Counted from the first letter of the stretch, positions 32,454 through 41,025 are shown. The stretch is 47,136 bases of DNA from JBBDWK01 sp040902885 (GCA_040902885.1 JBBDWK010000010.1:1-47136), one strand, 5' to 3'. Made by a program: numbers and translations. The notes: a model not told the origin generated them from the letters alone.

Positions 32454-33859
32454 GCAGCGTCCGTGTCCGTGGCCGCGGTCGAGAGCAGCAGGCGGAAGGC
32501 GGCGCCGCCCAATGCGCCATCGATCAGCAGCAAGTCGCCCCGCGAAAGCAGGGCGCTCCGCCGCGCGATCGAGAGTCCCAGTCCCATGCCGTGTTTCTTG
32601 AAAGAGATGGTCGGCTGGAAGAGCGAGCGCCGGGCCTCCGGGTTGAGGCCGGGGCCCGAATCGTGCACCTCCACCGCCGCGCGCCCGTCGTGCAGGGCGG
32701 TGAGGGCCAGAATGCGCCCGGGCGGCCGGGCTTCGGCCGCTTGCGCGGCATTCTCCAGCAGGTTTGTCAGCACTCCTTTGATCAGATCCTCATCCGCCCA
32801 GGCTTGCGGCTCGGCTGGGTCCAGGCGCAGCTCGTAGAGCACATCCGGATGACCGGCCTTCAGGAATGCGACGCGCTCCTCTACCAGTCCGTTTACATCC
32901 ACGCCCGCCAAAAGTACATCCGGTTCGGCGGAAAACTCGGAAAACGCGCGCACGCGCCGCTCGAGGGTCTCCACTTCGTCCACCACAATCTGCGCCGCCT
33001 GCTCCAAAAAGACGCGGTCGCTTCCGGAATGCCGCGCCAGCATCTCCTCCACGGTGAGACGAATCGGCGTCAGCGAATTCTTCACCTCGTGCGCCATCTT
33101 GCGGGCCAGCGTTTGCCAGCTCGCGATCTGCCTCAGGTAAACCAGCCGTTCCGTGCTCGACTCCAGCCTGTCGGCCATGCGATTGAAAGCCCGAATCGCG
33201 AGGCCTACTTCGTCGTCCCGCGACGACTGCACGCGGGCCGAAAGATTTCCCGACGCGACGTCGCCAAGACCGGCCGTCAATTGGCGGATCGGGCGGCTGA
33301 TGCGGTGCGCCAGGAACACCAGCAGCAGCAGCGAGGAAAGCCAGATGGAAGCCGCCAGCAGCACGTATGTGTAGGTAAAACCGCGGCGCAGGTCCCGCGC
33401 ACGGTTCGCCTCAATCAGCGCGCGCGCCTGCCGGAACTGCTCGGAAATCCTGTCCATCCCGATGCCGCCCAGGCCCGTCGAATAGACCAGCACGCCGCCG
33501 GCATCGCGCACCAGATACTCCAGACGGTCGCCGTCGCGTCCGGAGAGCTGGAACCGCTCGGGCTGGCCGCTCTCCCAGAATTCCCGCACTTCCGGCCCGG
33601 CTTCGGCCAGATCGGCGCGGGAGTGGCGCACCGGAGCAACGCGGCCCGCCTGCGTTTCCTGCTTCAGGTCCTCGCGCGCGCGCTGGTAGTAGCTGCGACC
33701 GGTCTTCTCCAGTGTTTTTGAGATTTCATCCAGCTCGCGGATGGAGGTGTAATTGACGCTCTGTTCCAGGAGAGAGGTGGTGATCCAAAGAGTCGCGCCG
33801 AGCGGCGCGAGCGTGGCCGCGAGAAAAATCAGAATGAGGCGGGCGCGAAGAGTTCTCAC
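32444..33859 (-). CDS. ntrY: Sensor histidine kinase, NtrY-like
   Basis: This 471-residue inner-membrane kinase has TM1 at about 8-28, a periplasmic or extracytoplasmic sensor loop (about 30-160), TM2 at about 161-184, a HAMP domain (about 182-240), a phosphotransfer helix with H257 in MAHEVKNSLTPIRL and an ATPase domain (N box LTNLLENAAQAAE, G box VHDSGPGLN, GMGLGLSIARR). The HEVKNSLTP signature is that of NtrY. It pairs with the NtrX-like regulator downstream and overlaps the upstream DUF4390-like gene by 4 nt (ATGA). The intervening PAS domain of many NtrY proteins is not evident. Confidence 0.93.
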
Positions 33860-34491
33860 GATCCACGCCGTACCGAGGACTTGAGGTCCGCCAACTGGAT
33901 CGGACCCCTCTCCAAAACCTGAGCCGACTGCTGCGACCGCGCCGAACGGCTGAAGAAATCGACGAGGCGCGCGAGATTGATGCCAGGGTCGGCGAACAAG
34001 CCTGCATCTTCCTTCCGCTCTTCCACGCGGACCTCCAGGCGCAGATGATAATTCCGCTTCGGCGATAGCCCCGCGGTATCAAGCCAAAGGTTCTCAATGC
34101 ACCAGATCTCGGCCTCGGCGGAACTCAGATGAGAGACGCTTGACCGGCTCTTTGCGACCAAGCTTCTGCCCACCCGCACCACGGAAAATTTCTCCTCCCA
34201 CAGATCGTAGCTCACTGAGAAGCGCTCGATGCCGCGGGCCACCACGACCGAATCCGCGAGGAGGCTCAACTGCGAGGCGAAATTCACCGAGGTCCCGTCT
34301 TTCAGCCGTTGAAGGGGCCTGCCAGTGATGAAGTGGAAGCCCGGAGCGGAAACGGTGAGGCGGTTCCCGTCCAGATGCACATCCATAGCGGTGGAGGAAC
34401 TTTCGGCACGGGACCCGAAGCGCGCACCTATGACGATCGGGGATGCCATGATTCCCGCCAGCCATCGTCTTCGGGTAACCCCGTTTTTCAT
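33856..34491 (-). CDS. DUF4390-like exported protein
   Basis: This 211-residue protein with an N-terminal export signal (TRRRWLAGIMASPIVIGARF) has a beta-rich body: GRPLQRLKDGTSVNFASQLS, ERFSVSYDLWEEKFSVVRVG, and NYHLRLEVRVEERKED. This resembles DUF4390, whose gene commonly stands just before ntrY-ntrX in proteobacteria; the same order here supports the call, though similarity is modest. ATG 34491 overlaps the stop of the Omp85-like gene (TGATG), and its own stop overlaps ntrY. The frame runs on to 34746 but only as a shadow. An envelope role linked to the sensor kinase is inferred. Confidence 0.65.
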   Translation of the reverse strand: MKNGVTRRRWLAGIMASPIVIGARFGSRAESSSTAMDVHLDGNRLTVSAPGFHFITGRPLQRLKDGTSVNFASQLSLLADSVVVARGIERFSVSYDLWEEKFSVVRVGRSLVAKSRSSVSHLSSAEAEIWCIENLWLDTAGLSPKRNYHLRLEVRVEERKEDAGLFADPGINLARLVDFFSRSARSQQSAQVLERGPIQLADLKSSVRRGS

Positions 34492-35753
34492 CAATAATTC
34501 ATGCCGACCATAAATAAGGGCTCCGCTCGGCCTTCCTTTATTGGAAACGCGACCGCGAGGGTAAAGTTGTCCTTTCTTAATCCGACCCCCGCGGAATGCC
34601 GGGGAACGGGTTGTGCCTGGGACGGCGAACGGTTCGTCCAGACTGCACCCGTGTCGTAGAAAATCTGGAAGTAACGATAGCGGTATTCGAGTGTGTTGTG
34701 GACCATCCGGTCGCCGCCCACCGGATCGATGTCGAACTTGTTCCACCCGCGCAGGGTGGAGCTGGTGCCCAAATAATAGCGCTCGAACAGGGGCGCTGTT
34801 CCGTTGAGGACGCCAGCCGTAAACTCGGTCCGCACGGCATGCCGGCCGCGCGCGTACTGGTAGGCGAGCTGCCAGCGGTGCCCGCTGTAGGCGAAATCGC
34901 TATCGAGAAGTCTGGTGGCCGCGCGCAGGGTGTAGCCTGCCTCCACGGTGTGCTTGCTGGCGTCCGGAGCCTCCCATTCGCGGTGGTAGCGCAGAGTATT
35001 TACCAACGCGTTGGAGGCCTCCGTCCTCGCGGCCGGAAACTGGGTCTGAAATAGCTGAAAGCTGGTTCCAACAGTAAACGTAAGAGGTTTGGCGAGTACA
35101 ATGGTGAGGGCCGGTTCGAAGTATTGACGCGTGCGGTAAATGCCCGGGGTGGGCGTGCCCGCTTCGGCGAGCGAATCCAGCCTTTCGAGCGTGGCCGGAT
35201 TCCATTGGGTGTGCAGGCTTCCCGCGGCGAAGCCCAGCCGCAAGCGGTCCGTGCCCAGCCGGGAACGCTCGTATCGCCCGGTGATCCCGGCGTACCGCTC
35301 CGCAAGTTCATCGCCGTCCGCGATCAAACCCAGGGTGAATTTGTTTTTCGCCAGGCGGGCGCTGCCTTCCACGGCCGCGCTCCAGCCCTGCTTGCTGTGA
35401 TACAGGAACTTCGGCACAGAGAGGCTGAACCGGGGCTCGCGGGGTTCCACTTCGAGGGAGACCTTGACGTGGTCGGGAATGCTGCCACGGGTCAATTTCT
35501 GGGTGATGGAACTGTCTTGAAATTGCTGGCGGATGACTTTGATCAGGGCGTCAATGGCGGTCTGGCTGAAGTGGGAACCGGTAAGCCTTTGAATTTCGCT
35601 GCGAACCGGCGGTGCGATTTCCACTTTTTGCGGTCCCGCCACCATCAGGTCCACTTTTTCAATGATGTATCGCGAATTGACGTTGTTCTCCTGCGGAGGC
35701 TCCCCTGCCAATAGCAAGGTACCGATCAGGAGATGCGACCAGACCCATTTCAT
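34491..35753 (-). CDS. Omp85/BamA-like outer-membrane barrel protein with one POTRA-like domain
   Basis: This 420-residue protein has a signal peptide (KWVWSHLLIGTLLLAG), one POTRA-like domain (YIIEKVDLMVAG to VKVSLEVEPR, about 28-105) and a C-terminal barrel of about 300 residues. The Omp85 lid motif appears as YYLGTSSTLRGWNKF, with the (V/L)RG(F/W) element. The chain ends in MVGMNY, an aromatic barrel terminus. BamA and TamA have several POTRA domains; one is few, closer to two-partner-secretion or patatin-type Omp85 proteins. ATG 35753 begins the signal peptide; the frame extends to 35840. First gene of an operon with DUF4390-like, ntrY and ntrX. Confidence 0.78.
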   Translation of the reverse strand: MKWVWSHLLIGTLLLAGEPPQENNVNSRYIIEKVDLMVAGPQKVEIAPPVRSEIQRLTGSHFSQTAIDALIKVIRQQFQDSSITQKLTRGSIPDHVKVSLEVEPREPRFSLSVPKFLYHSKQGWSAAVEGSARLAKNKFTLGLIADGDELAERYAGITGRYERSRLGTDRLRLGFAAGSLHTQWNPATLERLDSLAEAGTPTPGIYRTRQYFEPALTIVLAKPLTFTVGTSFQLFQTQFPAARTEASNALVNTLRYHREWEAPDASKHTVEAGYTLRAATRLLDSDFAYSGHRWQLAYQYARGRHAVRTEFTAGVLNGTAPLFERYYLGTSSTLRGWNKFDIDPVGGDRMVHNTLEYRYRYFQIFYDTGAVWTNRSPSQAQPVPRHSAGVGLRKDNFTLAVAFPIKEGRAEPLFMVGMNY

Positions 35754-35879
35754 ACGCGTCGGGCTGAGCAACTGGACTGCCAGTCGGAAGTGATGGAAAG
35801 CAGGGACGTTAGTCTGCTGAGGTCTGTGCCCGCCGTTCACAGGTGTGTGAGCGGGTTGGCGGAACAGAAGATTCGAAAC

Positions 35880-36257
35880 TCAGAGGGCTTTAGCCAACTC
35901 CGCTGCAAAAGCGCTCTTCGGGGCATCCTTCGTGCGCTTGCCGCTTCGCGCAAACCGCTGCTGAGGGCGGTTCTGCGGTGCAGCAGCCCCGGCCGGACTT
36001 TTGCCGCGGCTGGGTTGAGCTGGATTGGCCCTGAGGAGACGGTCCTCCAGAGGAGCCCGATCAAAACGCCGGATAATTGCCTGCATCTCGTCCGCGGTCG
36101 GCGCTTCGACAAAAGCAAAGCCTTTCGATTCTTGCGTCTCGTGGTTTCGAATCACCTTGACCGAGTCCGCAACCAAATCTTCGGCCGTAAGCCAAGCTTT
36201 GATATCGTCGGCGGTGACCCACATAGGTAGGTTGCCCAGAAAAACTGTAAAGCTCAT
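35880..36257 (-). CDS. RRM-type RNA-binding protein
   Basis: This 125-residue protein has one RNA recognition motif with RNP2 (VFLGNLP, residues 5-11) and RNP1 (KGFAFVEA, near 45-52). The C-terminal 45 residues are rich in Lys, Arg, Pro and Ala and end AFAAELAKAL, likely a flexible RNA-binding tail. Bacterial RRM proteins of this size occur in cyanobacteria and other phyla, often tied to cold or RNA metabolism; the target here is unknown. It is a stand-alone gene, 173 nt downstream of the selenoprotein gene on the same strand. The gap 36258-36430 holds no recognisable gene. Confidence 0.88.
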   Translation of the reverse strand: MSFTVFLGNLPMWVTADDIKAWLTAEDLVADSVKVIRNHETQESKGFAFVEAPTADEMQAIIRRFDRAPLEDRLLRANPAQPSRGKSPAGAAAPQNRPQQRFARSGKRTKDAPKSAFAAELAKAL

Positions 36258-36430
36258 TCAGTAATTATTTTTACTCCGTTATTGTTGGATTTGGCACTTG
36301 TGGTGGAAGGATTTCGATGCCTTTGAGATGTTACCAGAGAACGGAACGAGTTGCAAACGGAATTTCCTCCGAAGCGCTCCCCGAAAGTGCCGCGGAAGCT
36401 GCAGTCAGATTTCCACCTCACACCATTATC

Positions 36431-37480
36431 TCATCTCGCTCCCTGGGCCGGGGTTTTGCGCCGGAGTTCCTCCGGCGCGCGTTGGGTGTCGAGCGTTTCC
36501 AGACGTACATTCCAGCTCAGCGGCACGTCCCGGGGGGTGTAGCAAACCTTGTCGTCACAGGCCTGATACCGGAAAGTCCCGCTTATGGCGAGATCCCGGC
36601 CCGGACCGCGCAACACGCCGACGGTAAGCTCGCGCGTCAGGCGGAACTTGCCCTGGTAAACCGGAACGGTCTCGTTAATCGCCGGCAGGTGCAGCTTCTC
36701 GGACGCCGGCGCGGCCAATGGATGTGCGGTCCACTCCGGCGACCCGGTTATGCTCCAGTCGATGGGAATGTAGCCGCCTTCCACGCCGGGCGCGTAAACG
36801 TGCATGCCAGGCTTCAGTTCGATATCCAGCGCCAGCAGAATCCGGCTGCCCGACCGGACAACCGCGTCGCTCGCGGAAGCGGTCACTTGCAGGTGTGCGG
36901 TTTCGACCTGGAATTTCATCGTGCCGTCGGCCGTTGGGAACTGGCGCATCAGGATGCTCGCGGCACTGTGCCGCTCGCGATACGGATCCTCGAAAAACTT
37001 AGCCTTCACGACGCCGGACTCGTCCACAATATAAGTCCCGGGGTTGGGGATTCCGTACACCGGCTGATCGCGGGGAACGGCCTCGTTCAGGATCCCGAAA
37101 GAGCGGATGGCCGCCGAGTCGGGGTCGGAGAGCAGCGGTATGCTGACATTCTTGCGTTTGGCGAAGTCGGCCAGCAGCTCCACGCTGTCGTAACTGATGG
37201 CGGCGATGCCCAGGCCCTTTTCCCGGAAGTCTTCCTTCTTCTGTTCCAGCTCGACGAGCTGGCCTTTGCAGTAAGGTCACCAGTCCGCGGACCGGTAGAA
37301 CAGGATCAGCGCGCCCTTCGGTCCGCGTATGGACTCGAAGGTCTGCAAGTTCCCGTGCTGGTCCCTGAGCTGGAAATCCGGAATCTTCTGTCCGATCGCC
37401 GGACCGGTCTTCAACTGGGTCTGGGCCGCCGCGAGACCCGCCAGCGTCAGAAGGCAGAGAACGGCCGTGACTCGCTCCAC
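36431..37480 (-). CDS. Selenoprotein: peroxiredoxin/TlpA-like domain fused to DsbD N-terminal-like domain
   Basis: The frame runs from GTG 37480 to 36431 with one in-frame TGA at 37279-37277. Reading the TGA as selenocysteine gives a 349-residue exported protein. A signal peptide (TAVLCLLTLAGLAAAQ) is followed by a thioredoxin-fold domain (about 28-180) with ILFYRSADW-U68-PYC71-KGQL. Relatives have Cys where U68 sits, so the site is UxxC. ISYDSVELLADFAKRKNVSI, PLLSDPDS and the rest follow in the same frame. The second domain (about 190-335) resembles the DsbD N-terminal domain, with C308 and C313 in YQACDDKVCYTP. It probably handles thiol/disulfide or peroxide chemistry outside the cytoplasm. 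A nonsense mutation is the alternative, but no other damage is seen and a SECIS-like hairpin is present. Confidence 0.82.
37246..37262 (-). promoter_or_regulatory. Predicted bacterial SECIS hairpin
   Basis: On the minus strand CCAGCTC-GTC-GAGCTGG is a perfect 7-bp stem with a GTC loop. The loop G lies 21 nt after the TGA, within the window of about 16-37 nt usually required, and a G early in the apical loop is the key bacterial SECIS feature. Confidence 0.72.
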
Positions 37481-37546
37481 ACAACCACGATACCCCAGCC
37501 TTGCGGTCTTTATTCCGGGGGAAACTCCACTTGCCGCTCCTTGTGC

Positions 37547-37552
37547 CATAAT
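37547..37552 (+). promoter_or_regulatory. Candidate -10 box for the exported sugar-acid operon
   Basis: CATAAT lies 28 nt upstream of ATG 37580 in the 99-bp divergent gap shared with the selenoprotein gene. No good -35 is present at 17 bp. The leader would carry the AGGAAGG ribosome binding site. Confidence 0.3.
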
Positions 37553-37579
37553 CGCCTCGTTACAGGAAGGAACCTGAAT

Positions 37580-38677
37580 ATGACCACCGCCAGCAATCGT
37601 GCATCCTCGCGCCGCGGCTTCGTTCGCGCAGCGCTTGGCGCCACCGCCTTTTCGGCCTTTCCCGCTTCCGCGGCCAAGCGCCCTCTCGATCCGCTCTCGC
37701 CAGGCATCAAGATCTCCCTTCAAATTCCAACAGACTTCAATGACGACGACCTGACATTTGCCAAACAGATGGGCGTGGGATATGTCAGCATCCCGACGCG
37801 GGGCGGCACGTACGAAACGTTCTCCGGCTTCAAGCAGCGCGTGGAAGCGGCCGGCTTGAAGGTTGCGAACATCGGAAATTCGAACGTCCACAACATGCCC
37901 GAAGTTACCCTGAACCTGCCCGGGCGCGACCAGAAGATCGAAGAGTACAAGGGTTATCTGCGCAACCTCGGCAAGGCGGGCATTCACTACACCACCTACG
38001 CCCACATGGGGAACGGAATCTGGAGCTCGGAGCGCGAAAAGACTCGCGGCGGCGCTTCCGCGCGCGCTTTCCGCCAGGAGACCGCCAAGGGCTATTGGGC
38101 CGGTGAAGTCTTCGAAGCGCCGCTTTCGCACGGCCGGAAGTTCAGCAAGGAAGAGCTCTGGGAGAACTACACGTACTTCATCAAGCAGGTGGTTCCGGTG
38201 GCGGAGGAGAACGGCATCCGCATCGGCATTCATCCCGACGATCCACCGGTTCCCGAACTGGCCGGGGTGCCCCGCTCGATCTTCGGCAACTTCGACGGCT
38301 ACGCCCGGGCGCTCGATATCGCCAACAGCCCGAACGTGGGCGTCTGCCTGTGCTGCGGCACGTGGATGGAAGGCGGCAAGCACACGGGCAAGGACGTCTT
38401 TGAAGCGGTCCGGGCCTTTGCCAAAATGGGCAAACTGTGGAAGATTCACTTCCGGAACGTGACCGGGCCGATTCCGTATTTTGTCGAGACCTTCGTGGAC
38501 GACGGCTACACCGACATGAAGAAGCTCATGCGCACCCTGGTTGACGTGGATTACCGCGGCATCCTGATCGCCGACCATGTTCCGCAGATGGTGGGCGACC
38601 GCAAGACTGGTTGGGCCTACAGCGTGGGCTACATCAAGGCGCTGTATGACATGGCGCGCGACGAGCGCCGCCGGTAG
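37580..38677 (+). CDS. Exported mannonate dehydratase-like (UxuA family) TIM-barrel protein
   Basis: This 365-residue protein resembles mannonate dehydratase, which removes water from D-mannonate, in a xylose-isomerase-like barrel. The family stretch GIRIGIHPDDPPVPELAGVP (near 213-232) and the metal-region VGVCLCCGTWMEGG, IHFRNV and ILIADHVP are present. Unlike cytoplasmic UxuA it starts with a twin-arginine-type signal (SSRRGFVRAALGATAFSAFP), so it should act outside the cytoplasm. ATG 37580 has AGGAAGG ahead; the open frame further upstream (to 36317) is antisense to the selenoprotein. It heads an operon with a dehydrogenase and a bicupin. The true substrate is uncertain. Confidence 0.8.
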   Translation: MTTASNRASSRRGFVRAALGATAFSAFPASAAKRPLDPLSPGIKISLQIPTDFNDDDLTFAKQMGVGYVSIPTRGGTYETFSGFKQRVEAAGLKVANIGNSNVHNMPEVTLNLPGRDQKIEEYKGYLRNLGKAGIHYTTYAHMGNGIWSSEREKTRGGASARAFRQETAKGYWAGEVFEAPLSHGRKFSKEELWENYTYFIKQVVPVAEENGIRIGIHPDDPPVPELAGVPRSIFGNFDGYARALDIANSPNVGVCLCCGTWMEGGKHTGKDVFEAVRAFAKMGKLWKIHFRNVTGPIPYFVETFVDDGYTDMKKLMRTLVDVDYRGILIADHVPQMVGDRKTGWAYSVGYIKALYDMARDERRR

Positions 38678-38686
38678 GAGCATGTC

Positions 38687-39691
38687 ATGAAGAAATTTGT
38701 ATGGTTGAGCTTTATCGCCCTGCTGTGTTCCCTGCCGGTGCAGGCGCAGCAAAAGAAGATTGTCGTCACGGGACGCGGCATCGCTTTGATCGGCGAAATG
38801 CAATCGCTGGCGCCGAACGTCGCCTTCGTGAGGGGCGACGAAAAGCAACTGGCGAAGCAGGCGGCCGATGCGGACGCCATACTCGGCACTATCAGTCCGG
38901 AGGTATTCCGCGCCGCAAAAAAGCTCCAGTGGGTCCATATCTTTAGCGCGGGCGTGGAGCGATACCGCTTCCCCGAATTCATCAACAGCCAGGTGACCCT
39001 TACCAACGGGAAGATCATTCAGGGGCCGGAAATCGCGGACCACGCCTTCTCGCTCCTGCTCGCCCTGACGCGCGATCTCCACCGCGTGATTCCCAATCGC
39101 ACCAAAGAGGACTTCCGGCGGGGCGACTACAAGGCCATTGAGCTGCGCGACAAGACGGCGCTGATCATCGGCGTGGGCGGCATCGGCACGCAGATTGCCC
39201 AGCGCGCGCACGGCTTCGGCATGAAGGTGATTGGCGTGGATCCAAAGGACATGCCGCTCAGCACCCACGTGGGAAAGATGGTTCACCCAAGCCGCCTCGA
39301 TTCCGTCATCCCGCAGGCCGACGTGATCTTCATATCGGCGCCGCACACGCCCGAGAGCGAAGGCATGGTGGGGCCGAAGCAGTTCGAGCTGATGAAGAAG
39401 GGCGCTTATTTCATCGCCGTTTCGCGCGGCGCGCTCTATAACACCGAAGCCCTCGTGAAAGCGCTCGACGAGAGGCGCCTGTCGGGCGCGGGCCTCGACG
39501 TCACCAACCCCGAGCCCCTTCCGGCGGGCCATCCGCTTTGGAAGTTCGAAAACGTAATCATCACGCCTCACGTCGCGACCGTGTCCGACGGGGTGGGCGC
39601 GCGCCACAACGATTTGATTCTGGAAAACGTCGCGCGTTTCGCGAAGGGCGAGCCGCTGCGGAACGTGGTCGACAAGCAGAAAGGCTACTGA
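38687..39691 (+). CDS. D-2-hydroxyacid dehydrogenase with N-terminal signal peptide
   Basis: This 334-residue NAD(P)-dependent dehydrogenase has the nucleotide fold at about 110-285: GVGGIGTQIAQ for the dinucleotide, FISAPHTPESEGM, AVSRGALYNTEALVKAL with the substrate Arg, and the catalytic His in IITPHVAT. The catalytic Glu is likely in LDVTNPEPLP. Surprisingly, residues 1-22 form a Sec-type signal (KKFVWLSFIALLCSLPVQAQ). Soluble NAD does not occur in the periplasm, so it must hold its cofactor tightly or the signal is a membrane anchor. It starts 9 nt after the UxuA-like gene and its stop overlaps the next start. Confidence 0.87.
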   Translation: MKKFVWLSFIALLCSLPVQAQQKKIVVTGRGIALIGEMQSLAPNVAFVRGDEKQLAKQAADADAILGTISPEVFRAAKKLQWVHIFSAGVERYRFPEFINSQVTLTNGKIIQGPEIADHAFSLLLALTRDLHRVIPNRTKEDFRRGDYKAIELRDKTALIIGVGGIGTQIAQRAHGFGMKVIGVDPKDMPLSTHVGKMVHPSRLDSVIPQADVIFISAPHTPESEGMVGPKQFELMKKGAYFIAVSRGALYNTEALVKALDERRLSGAGLDVTNPEPLPAGHPLWKFENVIITPHVATVSDGVGARHNDLILENVARFAKGEPLRNVVDKQKGY

Positions 39692-40551
39692 TGCGCTTCC
39701 TCGCTCTCGCCTTCCTTTGTGGTTCGCTCGCGCTTGCCGCCGAGCGTGCGGTCGATCCTACTTTCCTGCACCGTCATCTGCCGGACGTCAAAGCACAGCC
39801 CGCGGACATCACCAGCTTAGGCTGCACATACAAGCCGCTCTTCGGAGCGGGCGATTCGGGCTCGGACATCGTCAAAGGCGTCGCGCGCTATGGTGAAATC
39901 ACCGTCGAGCCGGGCGGCGCGAGCGAACTCGTAAGCTATCCCCGCGAAGAGCAGATCTACGTGATCCTGGAAGGCGAAGGCGTCTTGCACTATGGAGACG
40001 GAAAGCACCCCGTCCGCCGCCACGACTTCATGTACCTGCCGCCCGGCGTCCGGCACGGCCTGTCCAACACCTCGGGCAAGCCCTGCCGTGCGATCGCGAT
40101 GGGCTTCAAGATTCCGGCGAACATAAAGCTCGACCCGCCCGGCGAGCTGCAAGTCGCCAACATCGATGAGGTGAAGAAGCAGGTGGTCGGGAACCATCCG
40201 CCCTCCACGCTCTACCAGCTTCTGATGGGCGACGTTTCGAGCAAGCGCGACCGCATCGCCGCAGGACGCATCCTGACGAGCCTGTTCGTGATGGAGTTCG
40301 CGCCCGGAGGAACGAACTTCCCGCACCATCACGACCGCGAGGAGGAGATTTATCTATTGCTGGAAGGAGAAGGCGAGATGGTCGCCGGCGGAGGAGCGGA
40401 GGGAGTTGAAGGACGCCGCAAGGCCAAGCCCGGCGACGCCTACTTTTATCGCCTGAACGCTACCGTGGGGTTTTACAACAGCGACGCGCCGGGCACGAAG
40501 ACGGCCCGTATACTGGCCATTCGCTCGCTCTATCCATTCCGGTCTCGATAG
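39691..40551 (+). CDS. Exported bicupin protein
   Basis: This 286-residue protein has a signal peptide (RFLALAFLCGSLALA) and two cupin domains, at about 60-145 (SYPREEQIYVILEGEGVLHYG, LPPGVRHGLSN) and about 195-275 (FPHHHDREEEIYLLLEGEGE, KPGDAYFYRLNATVGF). The second cupin has the full metal-type HHH-x-E pattern; the first lacks most His ligands. Bicupins include oxalate decarboxylases, dioxygenases and sugar-acid isomerases. Its place behind a dehydratase-like and a dehydrogenase gene suggests a step on the same sugar acid; inference. The start overlaps the preceding stop (TGATG at 39689-39693). Confidence 0.87.
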   Translation: MRFLALAFLCGSLALAAERAVDPTFLHRHLPDVKAQPADITSLGCTYKPLFGAGDSGSDIVKGVARYGEITVEPGGASELVSYPREEQIYVILEGEGVLHYGDGKHPVRRHDFMYLPPGVRHGLSNTSGKPCRAIAMGFKIPANIKLDPPGELQVANIDEVKKQVVGNHPPSTLYQLLMGDVSSKRDRIAAGRILTSLFVMEFAPGGTNFPHHHDREEEIYLLLEGEGEMVAGGGAEGVEGRRKAKPGDAYFYRLNATVGFYNSDAPGTKTARILAIRSLYPFRSR

Positions 40552-40552
40552 G

Positions 40553-40602
40553 AGCGTGTTGAATGGTTTAAAAACCGCTCCCTGACGGTCGCGGCTCAGT
40601 TT
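40553..40602. repeat. Intergenic element with inverted repeats, likely dispersed
   Basis: Between two convergent genes, GGTTT-AA-AAACC nests inside GGAGC/GCTCC arms, and CCGCTCCCTGACGGTCGCGG follows directly. I recall very similar GCTCCCT-ACGGTCGCGGCTC strings scattered between genes of other Acidobacteria and Planctomycetes. It could act as a two-way terminator for the bicupin and rhodanese genes. Confidence 0.45.
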
Positions 40603-40647
40603 GTAAGCAGCACGATTATGAGATGTTACCGTTCATCCGCCCGTTTC

Positions 40648-41016
40648 TCACTTCTCGATCGGCAGGCCGGATTCCTTGATCGCCCGCCAGCCGCCATCGA
40701 GCGAAATCACGTCCGTATAGCCCATCTTCTGCAGGTTGTCGGCAGCCAGCGCCGAACGGAATCCCCCGCCGCAGTAGAGCACCATGCGGGTGCTCTTGTC
40801 CGGAATTTTGGATTCGATATCGCGCTCGATTACCCCCTTGCCCAGATGGACCGCGCCCTTTGCGTGGCCCGCCGCCCACTCGCTCTCTTCGCGGGTATCC
40901 ACCAGCAGCGGATTCTCGCCGGAGGCCAGCATCTTCTTGTAGCCCTCGATATTGGTCTCGCGCACGCGCGACTTCGCGTCATTCACCAGTTGAAGAAATC
41001 CGGAATTATGAGCCAT
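40648..41016 (-). CDS. Single-domain rhodanese-like protein
   Basis: This 122-residue rhodanese carries the active-site loop LYCGGGFRSA, with the Cys that would hold a persulfide, and the family features LLVDTREESEWAAGHAKGAVHL and VISLDGGWRAIKESGLP. It probably transfers sulfur or binds a thiol-modified partner in the cytoplasm. It starts 9 nt after the murA stop and is likely read through from that operon; no functional link to peptidoglycan is evident. ATG 41016 is the only candidate start. Confidence 0.9.
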   Translation of the reverse strand: MAHNSGFLQLVNDAKSRVRETNIEGYKKMLASGENPLLVDTREESEWAAGHAKGAVHLGKGVIERDIESKIPDKSTRMVLYCGGGFRSALAADNLQKMGYTDVISLDGGWRAIKESGLPIEK

Positions 41017-41025
41017 GCCGTTCTC

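Noticed and set aside
36431..37279. Simple nonsense mutation, i.e. a pseudogene, at the TGA of the redox protein
   Set aside because: No other lesion is present, the stop falls precisely on the catalytic Cys position, and a SECIS-like hairpin follows at the right distance. It remains the main alternative until sel genes are checked.
36317..37579. Plus-strand open frame running into the mannonate-dehydratase-like gene
   Set aside because: It is the antisense shadow of the selenoprotein gene; the real gene starts at 37580 with a Tat-type signal and ribosome binding site.
37481..39607. Minus-strand open frame of about 700 codons leading into the selenoprotein
   Set aside because: It is antisense to two clear genes (UxuA-like and dehydrogenase) and lacks any domain; the signal peptide begins at 37480.
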